A stretch of DNA of 59,264 nucleotides, taken from positions 1 through 59,264 of the forward strand of contig NZ_JACJSB010000031.1 of NCBI RefSeq assembly GCF_014697585.1. Direction: 5' to 3'. Position 1 is the first letter of the stretch, and each line of letters starts with the position of its first letter. The position numbers and the translations under genes are program-made. This stretch comes from Dolichospermum sp. FACHB-1091. Lineage in GTDB: Bacteria; Cyanobacteriota; Cyanobacteriia; Cyanobacteriales; Nostocaceae. This document shows positions 8,660 through 18,193 of this stretch, piece by piece. The notes below the pieces were generated by a model. It was not told the DNA's origin. It ran no database searches and saw only the letters and a list, made by a program, of their open reading frames with translations.

Positions 8660-8988
8660 GTCTGTCTCCAAAAACATAATCAAATTTTGATGGGTTAATT
8701 GTCAGTTGTATTGAGGTCTTTTGTCTAGTAGTCTGAGCAATTTTCCCTGATCATGGTGGATAACCGGATTGAATTACCATTTTTTTCCTGATTACATATA
8801 GCAACAGGTAATTAACCGCAGATAAACGCAGATAAACGCAGATTTTTGTAACTAACCATTCTCAGCACAAGGGAGTATTGGGTGATTATCCTAATTCTTA
8901 ATCAGAAATTATTTCTAGTCTTATATCCTTTACCAGACTATTTTGTTAAATTGTTAATTCGTGGGCAACACACAGAGGTCAGGAAGAA
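8660..8988. other. Divergent ndk/speA intergenic region
   Basis: This 329-bp region between divergent genes must hold both promoters. A near-perfect direct repeat GATAAACGCA occurs at about 8820-8840. The speA ribosome site AGGAAG lies at about 8980. Nothing else is recognisable. Confidence 0.5.
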
Positions 8989-11004
8989 ATGGGTGTCGAG
9001 TCAACTGCTGATGAGATTGTAAAAATGCCGCCTAATGGGCATAAAGCTGAATTGAAAAGCCAAAGAGAGAAGAAACTGTTAGTACCTACTAGCATAAGCA
9101 CGGGAAATTTATCTATTCCCTGGAAAATTGAGAATAGTGAAGACCTTTATCGGATTGAAGGTTGGGGTCGGCCTTATTTCTCGATTAATGCTGCTGGTCA
9201 TGTGACTGTTTCTCCCAAAGGTGAACGTGGTGGGTCTTTGGACTTGTTTGAGTTGGTCAATGCTCTACAACAGCGTAATTTAGGTCTTCCTATGTTAATC
9301 CGCTTTTCCGATATTTTGGAAGACCGGATTGAGCGCTTAAATGCTTGTTTTGCTAAGGCGATCGCCCGCTATAATTACCCTGGTGTCTATCGTGGGGTTT
9401 TTCCTGTTAAGTGCAATCAACAACGTCACCTAGTTGAAGATTTAGTTCGTTTTGGTAAACCCCATCAATTTGGTTTGGAAGCAGGTTCTAAGCCAGAATT
9501 AATGATCGCTTTGGCTTTATTGGATACCCCTGGAGCATTGTTAATTTGCAATGGCTACAAGGACCAGGAATACATCGAAACCGCTATGTTAGCCCAAAGA
9601 CTAGGACAAACACCAATTATCGTCCTAGAGCAAATTGAAGAGGTGGATTTAGCCATTGCTGCTAGTCGTCAATTAGGAATTAAGCCCATTTTGGGAGTTA
9701 GAGCAAAATTAAGCACCCAAGGTATGGGTCGCTGGGGAACTTCTACAGGCGATCGCGCTAAATTTGGTTTAACAATTCCCGAAATTATGGAAGCTGTGGA
9801 AAAATTAGGTGCAGCTGACTTACTCGGTTCTCTACAACTGTTACATTTTCACATCGGTTCGCAAATCTCCGCTATCAATGTCATTAAGGATGCCATTCAA
9901 GAAGCTAGTCGTATTTACGTAGAATTGGCGATGCTAGGGGCAGATATGAAATATTTAGATGTTGGTGGTGGTTTGGGTGTAGATTATGACGGCTCGCAAA
10001 CGAATTTCTACACCTCAAAAAACTACAATATGCAAAACTATGCTAACGACATTGTAGCCGAGTTAAAAGATACCTGTGATGAACGACAAATTACCGTACC
10101 TACTCTTGTGAGTGAAAGTGGTCGGGCGATTTCTTCTCACCAATCAGTGTTAATTTTTGACGTTCTTAGTACCAGTGATGTTCCCCTTAATCCCCCTGAT
10201 CCTCCCCAAGACGGAGAATCTCCAATTATTAAATACCTGTGGGAAACTTACCAATCCATCAATAAAGAAAATTACCAAGAATTTTATCACGACGCTGCTC
10301 AATTCAAAGAAGAAGCTATCAGTCGCTTTAATTTAGGAATTTTGCGCTTGAATGAACGCGCTAAGGCCGAACGTCTTTACTGGGCTTGTTGTCAAAAAGT
10401 TTTAACTATCATCCGTCAGGAAGAATACGTACCTGATGAATTGGAAGACCTAGAAAAAATCATGGCTTCCATTTACTATATCAATCTGTCTGTGTTTCAA
10501 TCAGCACCAGATTGTTGGGCTATAGATCAACTATTTCCCATTATGCCCATACATCGTCTGGATGAAGAACCAACCCGCAGAGGCATTTTAGCAGACCTCA
10601 CCTGTGATAGTGATGGGAAAATAGACCGCTTTATAGATTTGCGAGATGTGAAATCAGTGTTAGAATTACACAAATTTCATCCAGGAAAACCCTATTATTT
10701 GGGAATGTTCCTGAATGGAGCATACCAGGAAATTATGGGGAATTTACATAATCTCTTTGGTGACACTAACGCCGTTCATATCAATTTAACTCCCAAGGGC
10801 TACCAAATTGAACACGTTGTTAAAGGTGATACCATGAGTGAAGTCGTTAGTTACGTTCAATATGATGCTGAAGACATGGTAGAAAATATTCGCCAGCGTT
10901 GTGAGCGGGCTTTAGAAGAACAGCACATCACCTTAGCGGAATCCCAGCGACTTCTACAAACTTACGAGCAAAGTTTACAACGGTATACTTACTTGAATAG
11001 TTAA
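8989..11004 (+). CDS. speA: Biosynthetic arginine decarboxylase
   Basis: A 671-residue fold-type-III PLP enzyme making agmatine from arginine, the first step of a polyamine route. Lys141 in YRGVFPVKCNQQ is the PLP lysine. FHIGSQ (near 288), the glycine loop VGGGLGVDYDGSQ (near 326) and LVSESGRAI (near 378) are the expected PLP/substrate elements. Length matches SpeA (about 630-680). ATG at 8989 follows AGGAAG. No partner polyamine genes are adjacent. Confidence 0.95.
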   Translation: MGVESTADEIVKMPPNGHKAELKSQREKKLLVPTSISTGNLSIPWKIENSEDLYRIEGWGRPYFSINAAGHVTVSPKGERGGSLDLFELVNALQQRNLGLPMLIRFSDILEDRIERLNACFAKAIARYNYPGVYRGVFPVKCNQQRHLVEDLVRFGKPHQFGLEAGSKPELMIALALLDTPGALLICNGYKDQEYIETAMLAQRLGQTPIIVLEQIEEVDLAIAASRQLGIKPILGVRAKLSTQGMGRWGTSTGDRAKFGLTIPEIMEAVEKLGAADLLGSLQLLHFHIGSQISAINVIKDAIQEASRIYVELAMLGADMKYLDVGGGLGVDYDGSQTNFYTSKNYNMQNYANDIVAELKDTCDERQITVPTLVSESGRAISSHQSVLIFDVLSTSDVPLNPPDPPQDGESPIIKYLWETYQSINKENYQEFYHDAAQFKEEAISRFNLGILRLNERAKAERLYWACCQKVLTIIRQEEYVPDELEDLEKIMASIYYINLSVFQSAPDCWAIDQLFPIMPIHRLDEEPTRRGILADLTCDSDGKIDRFIDLRDVKSVLELHKFHPGKPYYLGMFLNGAYQEIMGNLHNLFGDTNAVHINLTPKGYQIEHVVKGDTMSEVVSYVQYDAEDMVENIRQRCERALEEQHITLAESQRLLQTYEQSLQRYTYLNS

Positions 11005-11147
11005 TAATCATTAGTCAGGGATCAGTTGTCAGTAGTCATTAGTTAGTAGTCAGTGGTCATTAGTTAGTAGTAAATTACAGCGGACAACGAACAATTGACA
11101 ACGAATAACTAACAACTAACAACTGACAATTGACAACTGACAACTAA
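11005..11147. repeat. Degenerate CAGT/TTAG and CAACTGA repeats
   Basis: This is the gap between the convergent speA and NDP-sugar synthase genes. It is filled with short degenerate repeats: TTAGTAGTCAGTGGTCA-like units at 11018-11068 and AACTGACAATTGACAACTG-like heptads at 11103-11147. Similar sequence recurs at 12340, 20123 and 55340. Confidence 0.7.
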
Positions 11148-12317
11148 CTAAATTGAACTTGTTCCCAATAATTCAGCAATGGCTTTATGTTCTAAAGGGG
11201 TTGCTAAAGGGCGAGTTTGACGCGCATCTGTAATCAGCCAATCTAAAGCCGCAGCTTGGACATCAATGGATGCTCCCGTTTTGTCTACACAGTAACGCCC
11301 AAACACCAGTTTATCAACTAGGCGGACTCCGGGAGCTAAACGGGACCATTCAAAAATCACGCTGTTATCTACAGTAGCCCCACTACAAATCCAGCAATTT
11401 GGACCAATCATAGCAGGTCCGATAATTTTTGCTCCATCTTCAATTTTGGTCATTCCACCAATATAAACAGGTCCGGTAATATCAACTTTATCCCAATTTA
11501 CAGATACATTTAACCCAGTAAAAATACCAGGAGCGACTTTATGTCCGGGGATTTGTACATTTTTGATTTCCCCTGATAAAACACCCCGAATTGCTCGCCA
11601 ATAATCTGGAACTTTACCAATATCTACCCATTCAAAATCCATGGGAATAGCGTAAAAAGGGGCATTATCGGCCACAAGTTGGGGAAATAATTGGCCACCA
11701 ATGTCATATTCTACTCCAGAGGGTATATACTTAAATACTTCTGGCTCGAAAATATAAATACCTGTATTGATATTAGTGCTAAGGGCTTCTTCTATTGGGG
11801 GTTTTTCTTGGAAGGCTTGAATCCGATTATCGTCGTCAGTAACCACTACACCGTAACTAGAAACTTCTTCCTTGGGAACTGATTTAGTGATAATAGTAGC
11901 GATCGCACCTTTGGATTTATGCCATTTTACCGCCGCAGTTAAGTCTAAATCAATTAAAGCATCACCACACAATACTACAAAGGTATCATCAAAAAACGGT
12001 GAGAAGTCTTGAATCCGCCGCATACCTCCAGCCGAACCAATGGCTTCCCCCACGAGTTTACCGTCATCATCAATTTTACCTTCAAAAGAATAGGCAATCT
12101 GCACTCCAAACCGCTGACCATCACGGAAATAACTTTCTATTTCCTCCGCTAAATGGCTGACATTGACCATAATTTGATCAAATCCGTGTTGGCGCAATAA
12201 TTCCAGTAAAAATTCCATGACTGGCTTTTGCAGTATAGGAATCATGGGCTTGGGAATTGTATAAGTAATGGGACGGATACGAGTACCTTTTCCTGCTGCA
12301 AGAATCATTGCTTTCAT
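11148..12317 (-). CDS. NDP-sugar synthase / sugar-phosphate nucleotidyltransferase
   Basis: This 389-residue protein has an N-terminal nucleotidyltransferase domain with LAAGKGTRIRP (residues 6-16) and KPM as the nucleotide-binding loop. LCGDALIDLDL (near 116) carries the metal-binding Asp, and EKP near 171 is the sugar-binding motif. The C-terminal 140 residues form a hexapeptide left-handed beta helix (VYIGGMTKIEDGAKIIGPAMIGPNCWI). The family makes NDP-glucose or NDP-mannose from the sugar 1-phosphate; the sugar and nucleotide cannot be decided here. Likely role in cell envelope or exopolysaccharide precursors. Confidence 0.85.
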   Translation of the reverse strand: MKAMILAAGKGTRIRPITYTIPKPMIPILQKPVMEFLLELLRQHGFDQIMVNVSHLAEEIESYFRDGQRFGVQIAYSFEGKIDDDGKLVGEAIGSAGGMRRIQDFSPFFDDTFVVLCGDALIDLDLTAAVKWHKSKGAIATIITKSVPKEEVSSYGVVVTDDDNRIQAFQEKPPIEEALSTNINTGIYIFEPEVFKYIPSGVEYDIGGQLFPQLVADNAPFYAIPMDFEWVDIGKVPDYWRAIRGVLSGEIKNVQIPGHKVAPGIFTGLNVSVNWDKVDITGPVYIGGMTKIEDGAKIIGPAMIGPNCWICSGATVDNSVIFEWSRLAPGVRLVDKLVFGRYCVDKTGASIDVQAAALDWLITDARQTRPLATPLEHKAIAELLGTSSI

Positions 12318-12397
12318 AAAATCTTATTCCTTAGTAATTGGTCAGTTGTCAGTTGTGATTAGGAGATAGAAATTTATTCTCCCCCTGCTACTTGCCT

Positions 12398-13186
12398 TTA
12401 AGTAGGTAAACGAACTAAAATTTCCTGGTAAAATTCTTTTTGGAATAACTCCACCTTAGATTGAGCCGAGAGCAGTAGTAATGCCCAAAAAACGCTAATC
12501 ACGCTATCGTTTTCTGATTCACGATAGTGGCCATTTTTTTCTGGTTGCTTTGTCTGTATCCATAAATCTATCAGTTCTTCTAGATTCCAACATTGTTCCT
12601 CCAAATTTCGCTCTTTAGCAGCACTATGTAACACCTGTTCTAGTTCTAACGCGACTTCCGTTAAATTTTCTTGGTGGGCTAACTCTAGGGCTTCCCCCAT
12701 GGTTTGCACCCTAGACTGGCGCTTAGTTCGCTGAGGTTTATCAGACTTTTCTACCAGTTTTAACTGGCTGGCCATGATTTGCAACTGGTCTATTAACTCT
12801 TGCAATGTCACTCGACGTTTCCGAGGTGGCATAGCTGCTGGACGACGACGCAGGTGTTGTTCTAATTGTAAGGGACGGGCTGGAGATAACAATCCATCTT
12901 CAATTTCTAGTATTGTATCATCTATAACTTCTTCTGAAGTATTATATACCGTTGACAATTGCATTAATGTATTTGCCTTAAATAATACAAGCTTTGATGC
13001 TGATAAAAAAGCTTGTCCAGATTGAGATAAATCACTTTCATAGCCTCTGGTAGTTGCTTCTGGGGACATTAGTTTCAAGTAATGATCAATCACCTCAATA
13101 ACTCGCACGTCCCAAGGATCAATTTCCCCTTTTTCGGCCTGGGAAATCAGATGTGTAATTGTTTCTAATAATTCAACTGCATCCAT
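12398..13186 (-). CDS. scpA: Segregation and condensation protein A
   Basis: A 262-residue kleisin partner of SMC. The N-terminal DAVELLETITHLISQAEKGEIDPWDVRVIEVIDHYL and FLSASKLVLFKANTLM are the ScpA pattern, and the C-terminal winged-helix region ends with VELFQKEFYQEILV. The start is the ATG at 13186; the TTG one codon upstream is unlikely. No scpB is visible next to it. Confidence 0.9.
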   Translation of the reverse strand: MDAVELLETITHLISQAEKGEIDPWDVRVIEVIDHYLKLMSPEATTRGYESDLSQSGQAFLSASKLVLFKANTLMQLSTVYNTSEEVIDDTILEIEDGLLSPARPLQLEQHLRRRPAAMPPRKRRVTLQELIDQLQIMASQLKLVEKSDKPQRTKRQSRVQTMGEALELAHQENLTEVALELEQVLHSAAKERNLEEQCWNLEELIDLWIQTKQPEKNGHYRESENDSVISVFWALLLLSAQSKVELFQKEFYQEILVRLPT

Positions 13187-13227
13187 CAATTCAAAATTTA
13201 ATATACCAGAAATCAGAGGTCACGCAA

Positions 13228-13255
13228 TTTTAGATTTTAGATTTTAGATTTTAGA
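13228..13255. repeat. Heptamer array TTTTAGA, 4 units
   Basis: Four perfect copies of TTTTAGA upstream of scpA. A looser related stretch lies near 13391 (CATCTAAAATCTAAAATT), inverted relative to it, so the two flank the 255-bp gap between the AI-2E gene and scpA. Confidence 0.8.
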
Positions 13256-13444
13256 TTTATTCCAAGTAGCTTATTTCTGAATCCAGTAAGTATAAATATA
13301 GCTACACTACCTAGTTTATCAGACCTTTTTAAATATTGGTTTAAATCTTGGTTTAAGATTAGATATTGAATATTCAAGCCGAAATTTAACATCTAAAATC
13401 TAAAATTTGCTCAAGAATAATAGTTACACTGACTAATGACTAAT

Positions 13445-14539
13445 TTATTCATCTTCCCGAAATTCTGAGCCGTAATTAGCCCGAAAATTTGCCACAAAAT
13501 CACTATGCTGACTGTTTTTGATCACATCAAAAGTACCTTTGATAGTTCCAGCAATTGGTACAGCCACCAGTGTTCCCAGTAAACCCGCAATTTCAAATCC
13601 CATTAAAATGGCGATAAAAATCCACAGGGGGTTGAGTCCGATAAAATTACCCATTAGTTTGGGAGCTAATAGATTATCCTTAATTTGTTGCATGATAACT
13701 GCCATTGTAGCGACTGGAAATGCTAACCACCAATTTTGAATTAATACTAACATTGTGACTAAACCAATGCCCAAGGTCGCGCCAACAACGGGAATAAGTC
13801 CAGAAATACCGATAATAATAGCAAATAACAGGGCAAATGGTACTCTCAAAAATAAGAAAATCGGCGTGAGGGCTATGATCATAAATAGTCCTAGTAATAA
13901 TTGACTCAGAAAAAAGTTCTGGAAATTTAATTGTAATGACTTGCTAAAGGGGATACCAATATTTGATGGCAGCAGATTGATTAGTCCAGTCCAGACGCGA
14001 TCGCCATATATTAACATATAAAAGGCGAGAACTATGACTAATATAACATTGAGTATTCCCGATAATAGCGTTCCCGCAAATCCTACAGCCCCTGAAGCTA
14101 TTTGCTGAACTAAGTTTTGTATATTAGCATTGATTTGATTTGTCACCAATTTTAAATCTATAGATAATCGCCTTTGCTTCGCTAACATTTCTAAATTATC
14201 GAAATTGGCTTGACTAGTCGCTAACCAATCTGGTATTTTATTTAAAAGTTGAATGGTTTGATCAATCAACATTGGTATAAGAGTAACGCAGGAAACAATA
14301 AATATAGTTAAGGTAAGTATTAAAACAATAATTACTGCTTGAGTGCGTTTAATTCTAATATTTTCAAATAACTTGACTGGATAATTCAGTAAAAAAGCCA
14401 GAATGGCAGAAATACTCAGGATAGTCAGGGGATTTTGAAAAAAATGAAATAATACAGACATCAACCAGATATTGAGAGCAATAATCGGTCCACTGAGTCC
14501 ATAAATTAACAAAGTTTGCAGAGGGGCAAAACGGCGCAT
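13445..14539 (-). CDS. AI-2E family transporter (PerM/TqsA-like permease)
   Basis: This 364-residue membrane protein has paired N-terminal helices, a central soluble region (about residues 95-145), and C-terminal helices. The family pattern is LVIVLAFYMLIYGDRVW, GISGLIPVVGATLGI and QQIKDNLLAPKLMGNFIGLNPLWI. Members export AI-2, exchange ions or have unknown substrates, so no substrate is claimed. Acidic tail (EFREDE). Confidence 0.85.
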   Translation of the reverse strand: MRRFAPLQTLLIYGLSGPIIALNIWLMSVLFHFFQNPLTILSISAILAFLLNYPVKLFENIRIKRTQAVIIVLILTLTIFIVSCVTLIPMLIDQTIQLLNKIPDWLATSQANFDNLEMLAKQRRLSIDLKLVTNQINANIQNLVQQIASGAVGFAGTLLSGILNVILVIVLAFYMLIYGDRVWTGLINLLPSNIGIPFSKSLQLNFQNFFLSQLLLGLFMIIALTPIFLFLRVPFALLFAIIIGISGLIPVVGATLGIGLVTMLVLIQNWWLAFPVATMAVIMQQIKDNLLAPKLMGNFIGLNPLWIFIAILMGFEIAGLLGTLVAVPIAGTIKGTFDVIKNSQHSDFVANFRANYGSEFREDE

Positions 14540-14692
14540 CTGATTTAATGTATAAATAGGGGGCTTCAGGGGCTTGCAGGGCAGGGTGGCGTAATTCCTA
14601 TTCCCTATTGTCCAAAAAACGTACTAATTTTGATCATAGAATGTTTTCCCCAATACTAATATACGCTGAATCTAAATCGTGAGAAAATAAAA

Positions 14693-15340
14693 ATGATAGA
14701 TAAAAGCATTGCCGATCTTCGTAAAGACTACACCCTAAAAGATTTAAATGAAAAAGAAATTGATCCAAATCCATTTATACAATTTAAAATCTGGTTTAAC
14801 CAGTCCGTAGCGGCCCAACTACCTGAACCTAATGCTATGACTTTGGCTACCTGTACACCTGATGGTAAGCCTTCGGCAAGAATGGTACTACTCAAGGATA
14901 TTGACGAACGAGGTTTTGTATTATTCACTAATTACAAGAGTCAAAAAGGACAAGAAATATCAGTAAATCCACAGGCAGCTTTGGTTTTTTGGTGGGCTGA
15001 ACTAGAACGTCAAGTCAGAATTGTGGGGACTGTCGAGAAAATTTCCTCAGCACAGTCTGATAGCTATTTTGAAGTGCGTCCACCCTTCAGTCGTTTGGGT
15101 GCTTGGGCTTCTAATCAAAGTCAAGTTATTGCCAATAGAGATGTATTAGAAGCACAATTAATAGAATTTCAGCGTCAATATGAAAATCAAGAAGTACCTC
15201 GACCTCCTCATTGGGGGGGGTTTCGAGTTATTCCCCAGGAAATTGAGTTTTGGCAAGGAAGATCCAGCCGCTTACATGATCGGTTGCGATATACTCTCGT
15301 AGATAATGGAAATTGGAAAATCGAGCGGTTATCACCTTAA
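14693..15340 (+). CDS. pdxH: Pyridoxamine 5'-phosphate oxidase
   Basis: This 215-residue FMN enzyme oxidises PNP and PMP to PLP. Recognisable blocks are ARMVLLKDIDERGFVLFTNYKSQKGQ (FMN contacts), ALVFWWAELERQVRIVG, and the C-terminal WQGRSSRLHDRLRY...WKIERLSP signature, which is complete. It is a single gene with its own terminator directly downstream. Confidence 0.95.
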   Translation: MIDKSIADLRKDYTLKDLNEKEIDPNPFIQFKIWFNQSVAAQLPEPNAMTLATCTPDGKPSARMVLLKDIDERGFVLFTNYKSQKGQEISVNPQAALVFWWAELERQVRIVGTVEKISSAQSDSYFEVRPPFSRLGAWASNQSQVIANRDVLEAQLIEFQRQYENQEVPRPPHWGGFRVIPQEIEFWQGRSSRLHDRLRYTLVDNGNWKIERLSP

Positions 15341-15345
15341 TTTTA

Positions 15346-15381
15346 GATTCCCGACTTCTCCAAGCAGTCGGGAATCTTTTT
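15346..15381 (+). terminator. Intrinsic terminator of pdxH
   Basis: Perfect 11-bp stem GATTCCCGACT/AGTCGGGAATC with a 9-base loop, followed by TTTTT. Confidence 0.9.
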
Positions 15382-15734
15382 ATGCAACTTCATAATGCCA
15401 GCCATCAAAGATGATTTAATATTCCTATAGAAAGATACTGATCAAAGCAAAAAACGATGATTATTAATTAATGATTCCTAAGAAGTTCCCTGGTCAAATT
15501 ATGTTAGATATTTGTTTCTTAAAGTACAGACAAAATAAAATGTTATTAAGTATTATAAACAGAACTTACCAAAGGTACTGAAATTTATAAATATAGTAGT
15601 TATCAGGGTAATTAAAACAGCGGAAGATTCTTAAATACTGATCACAGAAAGGTTTTAAAAGTTTACTTCTGACTGCTATATTATTTGCGTTTTTTGTGAA
15701 ATTTCAATAGTTTTTAATACAAGCTCTTCAGGTT
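15382..15734. other. AT-rich gap before the glycosyltransferase
   Basis: 353 bp without an ORF, repeat or hairpin I can support. It must contain the glycosyltransferase promoter; no ribosome site stands out before the ATG at 15735. Confidence 0.4.
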
Positions 15735-16796
15735 ATGCGAATTATACATATATTGAATCATATCCAAGAAATCGGTAATGGTATCGTGAATGTAGCTGTG
15801 GATCTAGCTTGTTTACAATCCCAAGCTGGTGATGATGTAGTGGTAATTTCAGCGGGGGGAGAATACGAAAAATTATTAAATAAATTTGGGGTTAAACACT
15901 ATACAATAAACCAAAGTCGCCAGCCAATAAATATGATCAAAGCGGCGGTAGGTTATCGGAAAATTGTGGGAGAATTTCAGCCAAATATAGTTCATGCTCA
16001 CATGATGACAGGCGTGGTTTTAGCAAGTACATTGAGGTGGGGAAATAGATATACTTTAGTGGCTACTGTCCATAATGAATTTCAGCGTAGTAGTGTATTA
16101 ATGGGTTTAGCTGACAGAGTAATTGCTGTTAGTAAAGCCGTTAAAAATTCAATGGTACAACGGGGAATTTCTGAAGATAAATTACGGGTAATTTGTAATG
16201 GAACTTTGGGTAGTCCTCGGACTAGGAAAATATCAGATTATCAACCTTTAAGTTTACACCGTCCCGCCATTGTTACTGTAGCAGGAATGTACAAACGGAA
16301 GGGAATTGCTGAGTTAATTGCGGCTTTTGAGGAAGTTACTCAAAATTTTCCCAAAGTCAATTTATATCTAGTAGGAAATGGACCAGATAAACAAATATTT
16401 GAAGCTCAAGCTCAAGCAACGAACGTTAGTGATCAAATTCATTTTGTTGGATTTTGTCCCGAACCACAACGTTATTTACTAGCCAGTGATATTTTTGTCT
16501 TAGCCTCCCACCGTGATCCTTGTCCCTTGGTGCTTTCAGAAGCGAGGGAAGCTGGGTTAGCTATTGTGGCTACTGAGGTAGACGGGATTCCAGAGGCGTT
16601 AGATAATGGGAAAGCAGGAATGTTAGTTCCGACTCAGAATAGCCATAAATTGGCTGAAGCATTAATAAAACTATTGAGTAATACAGATACCCTTCAAGAA
16701 TGGAAAAATCGGACGCAAGAAAACTTAGAATGGTTAAATGTTGCCCGTGTACATCAAGAAACATTAGCTGTGTATCATGAAAAACTTGAAATTTGA
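15735..16796 (+). CDS. Glycosyltransferase family 4 protein
   Basis: This 353-residue GT-B fold enzyme has an N-terminal acceptor domain beginning MRIIHILNHIQEIGNG and containing VHAHMMTG. The C-terminal donor domain begins VTVAGMYKRKGIAELI, with the nucleotide-sugar motif CPLVLSEAREAGLAIVATEVDGIPE (the E-x7-E-like glutamates). Retaining GT4 enzymes build polysaccharides, glycolipids or glycoproteins. The isolated position gives no clue to the acceptor. Confidence 0.85.
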   Translation: MRIIHILNHIQEIGNGIVNVAVDLACLQSQAGDDVVVISAGGEYEKLLNKFGVKHYTINQSRQPINMIKAAVGYRKIVGEFQPNIVHAHMMTGVVLASTLRWGNRYTLVATVHNEFQRSSVLMGLADRVIAVSKAVKNSMVQRGISEDKLRVICNGTLGSPRTRKISDYQPLSLHRPAIVTVAGMYKRKGIAELIAAFEEVTQNFPKVNLYLVGNGPDKQIFEAQAQATNVSDQIHFVGFCPEPQRYLLASDIFVLASHRDPCPLVLSEAREAGLAIVATEVDGIPEALDNGKAGMLVPTQNSHKLAEALIKLLSNTDTLQEWKNRTQENLEWLNVARVHQETLAVYHEKLEI

Positions 16797-16828
16797 AGCC
16801 TCTGAACCTCTACCTATAAAGGACATAG

Positions 16829-17069
16829 AATATCAAACTAAACAGAAAGACAAATCATCGAAAACTTGTATTATTCAACAAAGTTGGTTACAATCAACCC
16901 AGCTATGATAAAAAGTGGTGGTTTACTGTATTCCCCATTGAGTTTATACCACAAAAATCAGAGAGTGAAAAAATAATTGATCTTGACCCAGGAGTACGTT
17001 CTTTTTTGACAGGATTTGATGGAGAAAAATTTATCTAGTTAGGTGCAAACGATATTACTAAAATATAAT
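16829..17069 (+). pseudogene. Remnant of an IS200/IS605-type TnpB gene
   Basis: The frame reads KLVLFNKVGYNQPS...YDKKWWFTVFPIEF and then IIDLDPGVRSFLTGFDGEKFI, which matches the RuvC-I entry region of TnpB (the catalytic-Asp block D-x-G-x-x-x-F). It is cut by TAG at 17036 and TAA at 17067. Everything before and after (zinc finger, RuvC-II/III) is missing. About 70 bp later come two small hairpins that may be the element's right end. Confidence 0.75.
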
Positions 17070-17138
17070 GTTTAATTTATTTTGCATGACTACTTATAAG
17101 CATAGGGCGAATTATGCCTACGCGGACTAATGGATATT

Positions 17139-17188
17139 AAACCCACGCCGGTGGGTTTTGTTTGTGTAGAGGCGATTTCTAATCGCCT
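17139..17188. repeat. Two adjacent hairpins, possible IS end / terminator
   Basis: AAACCCAC-GCCG-GTGGGTTT (17139-17158) is a perfect 8-bp hairpin followed by TTG TTTG. AGGCGATT-TCT-AATCGCCT (17170-17188) is a second perfect 8-bp hairpin of a kind often dispersed in cyanobacteria. The first may be an IS200/IS605-like end hairpin or a terminator. Confidence 0.6.
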
Positions 17189-17223
17189 GGTATGATGATT
17201 CCTTCTGTAATTTCCATAATTCT

Positions 17224-18003
17224 ATGCTACCTAGAGAAGAACTTTTAAAAGGGGTTGAAAACCGCGATACCATTGCCCGTGTAATTGATCAAGCTGACCA
17301 GGCTATAAAGACCTGGGAAGTGGTATTAACAGATTTTTTGTCTCCGCCAGAGTTAGCGGAAATTAACCGGGTATTTAGCCGATTAACAGAGGTGCATTTA
17401 GTGACTTGGGGTGGATATCCCCAAGCGGAAAGACAAAGAATAGCGATCGCCCGCGCTGAGTTACCATTAGATCAGTCTCAAGTTGCTATCATGGCTTTAG
17501 AAATTGCTGGTAATTTCCTATTTGATACAGCGAATCACCGAGATTTTTTAGGTGCGATGTTGGGAACGGGAATTGTCCGGGAAAAAACGGGAGATGTGAT
17601 TGTTTTGGGGGAAAGAGGGGCGCAGGTGATTGTTGTCCCGGAATTGGCAGAATTTTTAGAGATGAGTTTAAAACAGGTGCGTTCCGTACCGGTGAAAACT
17701 CAACGCATTGATATTAGTGAGTTAAAAATCCGCGAACCAAAGAAAAAAGAATTAACGACTGTGGAAGCTTCTTTACGGTTAGATGCGGTGGCTTCTGCCG
17801 GGTTTGCGATGTCTCGCAGTAAAATGGTAGATTTAATAGACTCCAATGATGTGCGTGTTAATTGGAAGGAAGTGACCCAAGCCAGTTCCCAAGTCAAAAC
17901 GGGGGATTTAATTGCTATTCGGGGAAAAGGTCGGTTAGAAGTTGGAGAAATTGCGGTGACAAAAAAGGATCGTTATCGGGTGCAGTTAACTAGATATATG
18001 TAA
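17224..18003 (+). CDS. Photosystem II S4 domain protein (YlmH-like RNA-binding)
   Basis: This 259-residue protein has an N-terminal YlmH-type domain (LPREELLKGVENRDTIARVIDQAD; EIAGNFLFDTANHRDFLGAMLGTGIVREKTGDVIV). A C-terminal S4 RNA-binding domain follows (LRLDAVASAGFAMSRSKMVDLIDSNDVRVNW near residue 185). Cyanobacterial and plant homologues are annotated as PSII S4 proteins. The YlmH family is linked to ribosome quality control, so an RNA/ribosome role is the safe reading. The start ATG at 17224 agrees with the family N-terminus. Confidence 0.85.
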   Translation: MLPREELLKGVENRDTIARVIDQADQAIKTWEVVLTDFLSPPELAEINRVFSRLTEVHLVTWGGYPQAERQRIAIARAELPLDQSQVAIMALEIAGNFLFDTANHRDFLGAMLGTGIVREKTGDVIVLGERGAQVIVVPELAEFLEMSLKQVRSVPVKTQRIDISELKIREPKKKELTTVEASLRLDAVASAGFAMSRSKMVDLIDSNDVRVNWKEVTQASSQVKTGDLIAIRGKGRLEVGEIAVTKKDRYRVQLTRYM

Positions 18004-18097
18004 AATAATATATCTAAAATATATCTAAAATAAAATTTTGGTTTTAGGGGTTGACAGATGATATTTTAGATGATAGATTATTAATCTGTGTGATTAC

Positions 18098-18171
18098 GGA
18101 CGGTTAGCTCAGGTGGTTAGAGTACATCGTTGACATCGATGGGGTCGTTGGTTCGAGTCCAATACCGTCCA
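18098..18171 (+). tRNA. tRNA-Val (anticodon GAC)
   Basis: The full 74-base cloverleaf is present. It has acceptor GGACGGT/ACCGTCC with discriminator A, D arm GCTC/GAGT, and anticodon stem CATCG/CGATG with loop TTGACAT (GAC). The variable loop is GGGTC and the T arm GTTGG-TTCGAGT-CCAAT. CCA is not encoded. A T-run follows at 18176. Confidence 0.95.
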
Positions 18172-18193
18172 TATTGTTTTTTAAAGTGACTGA

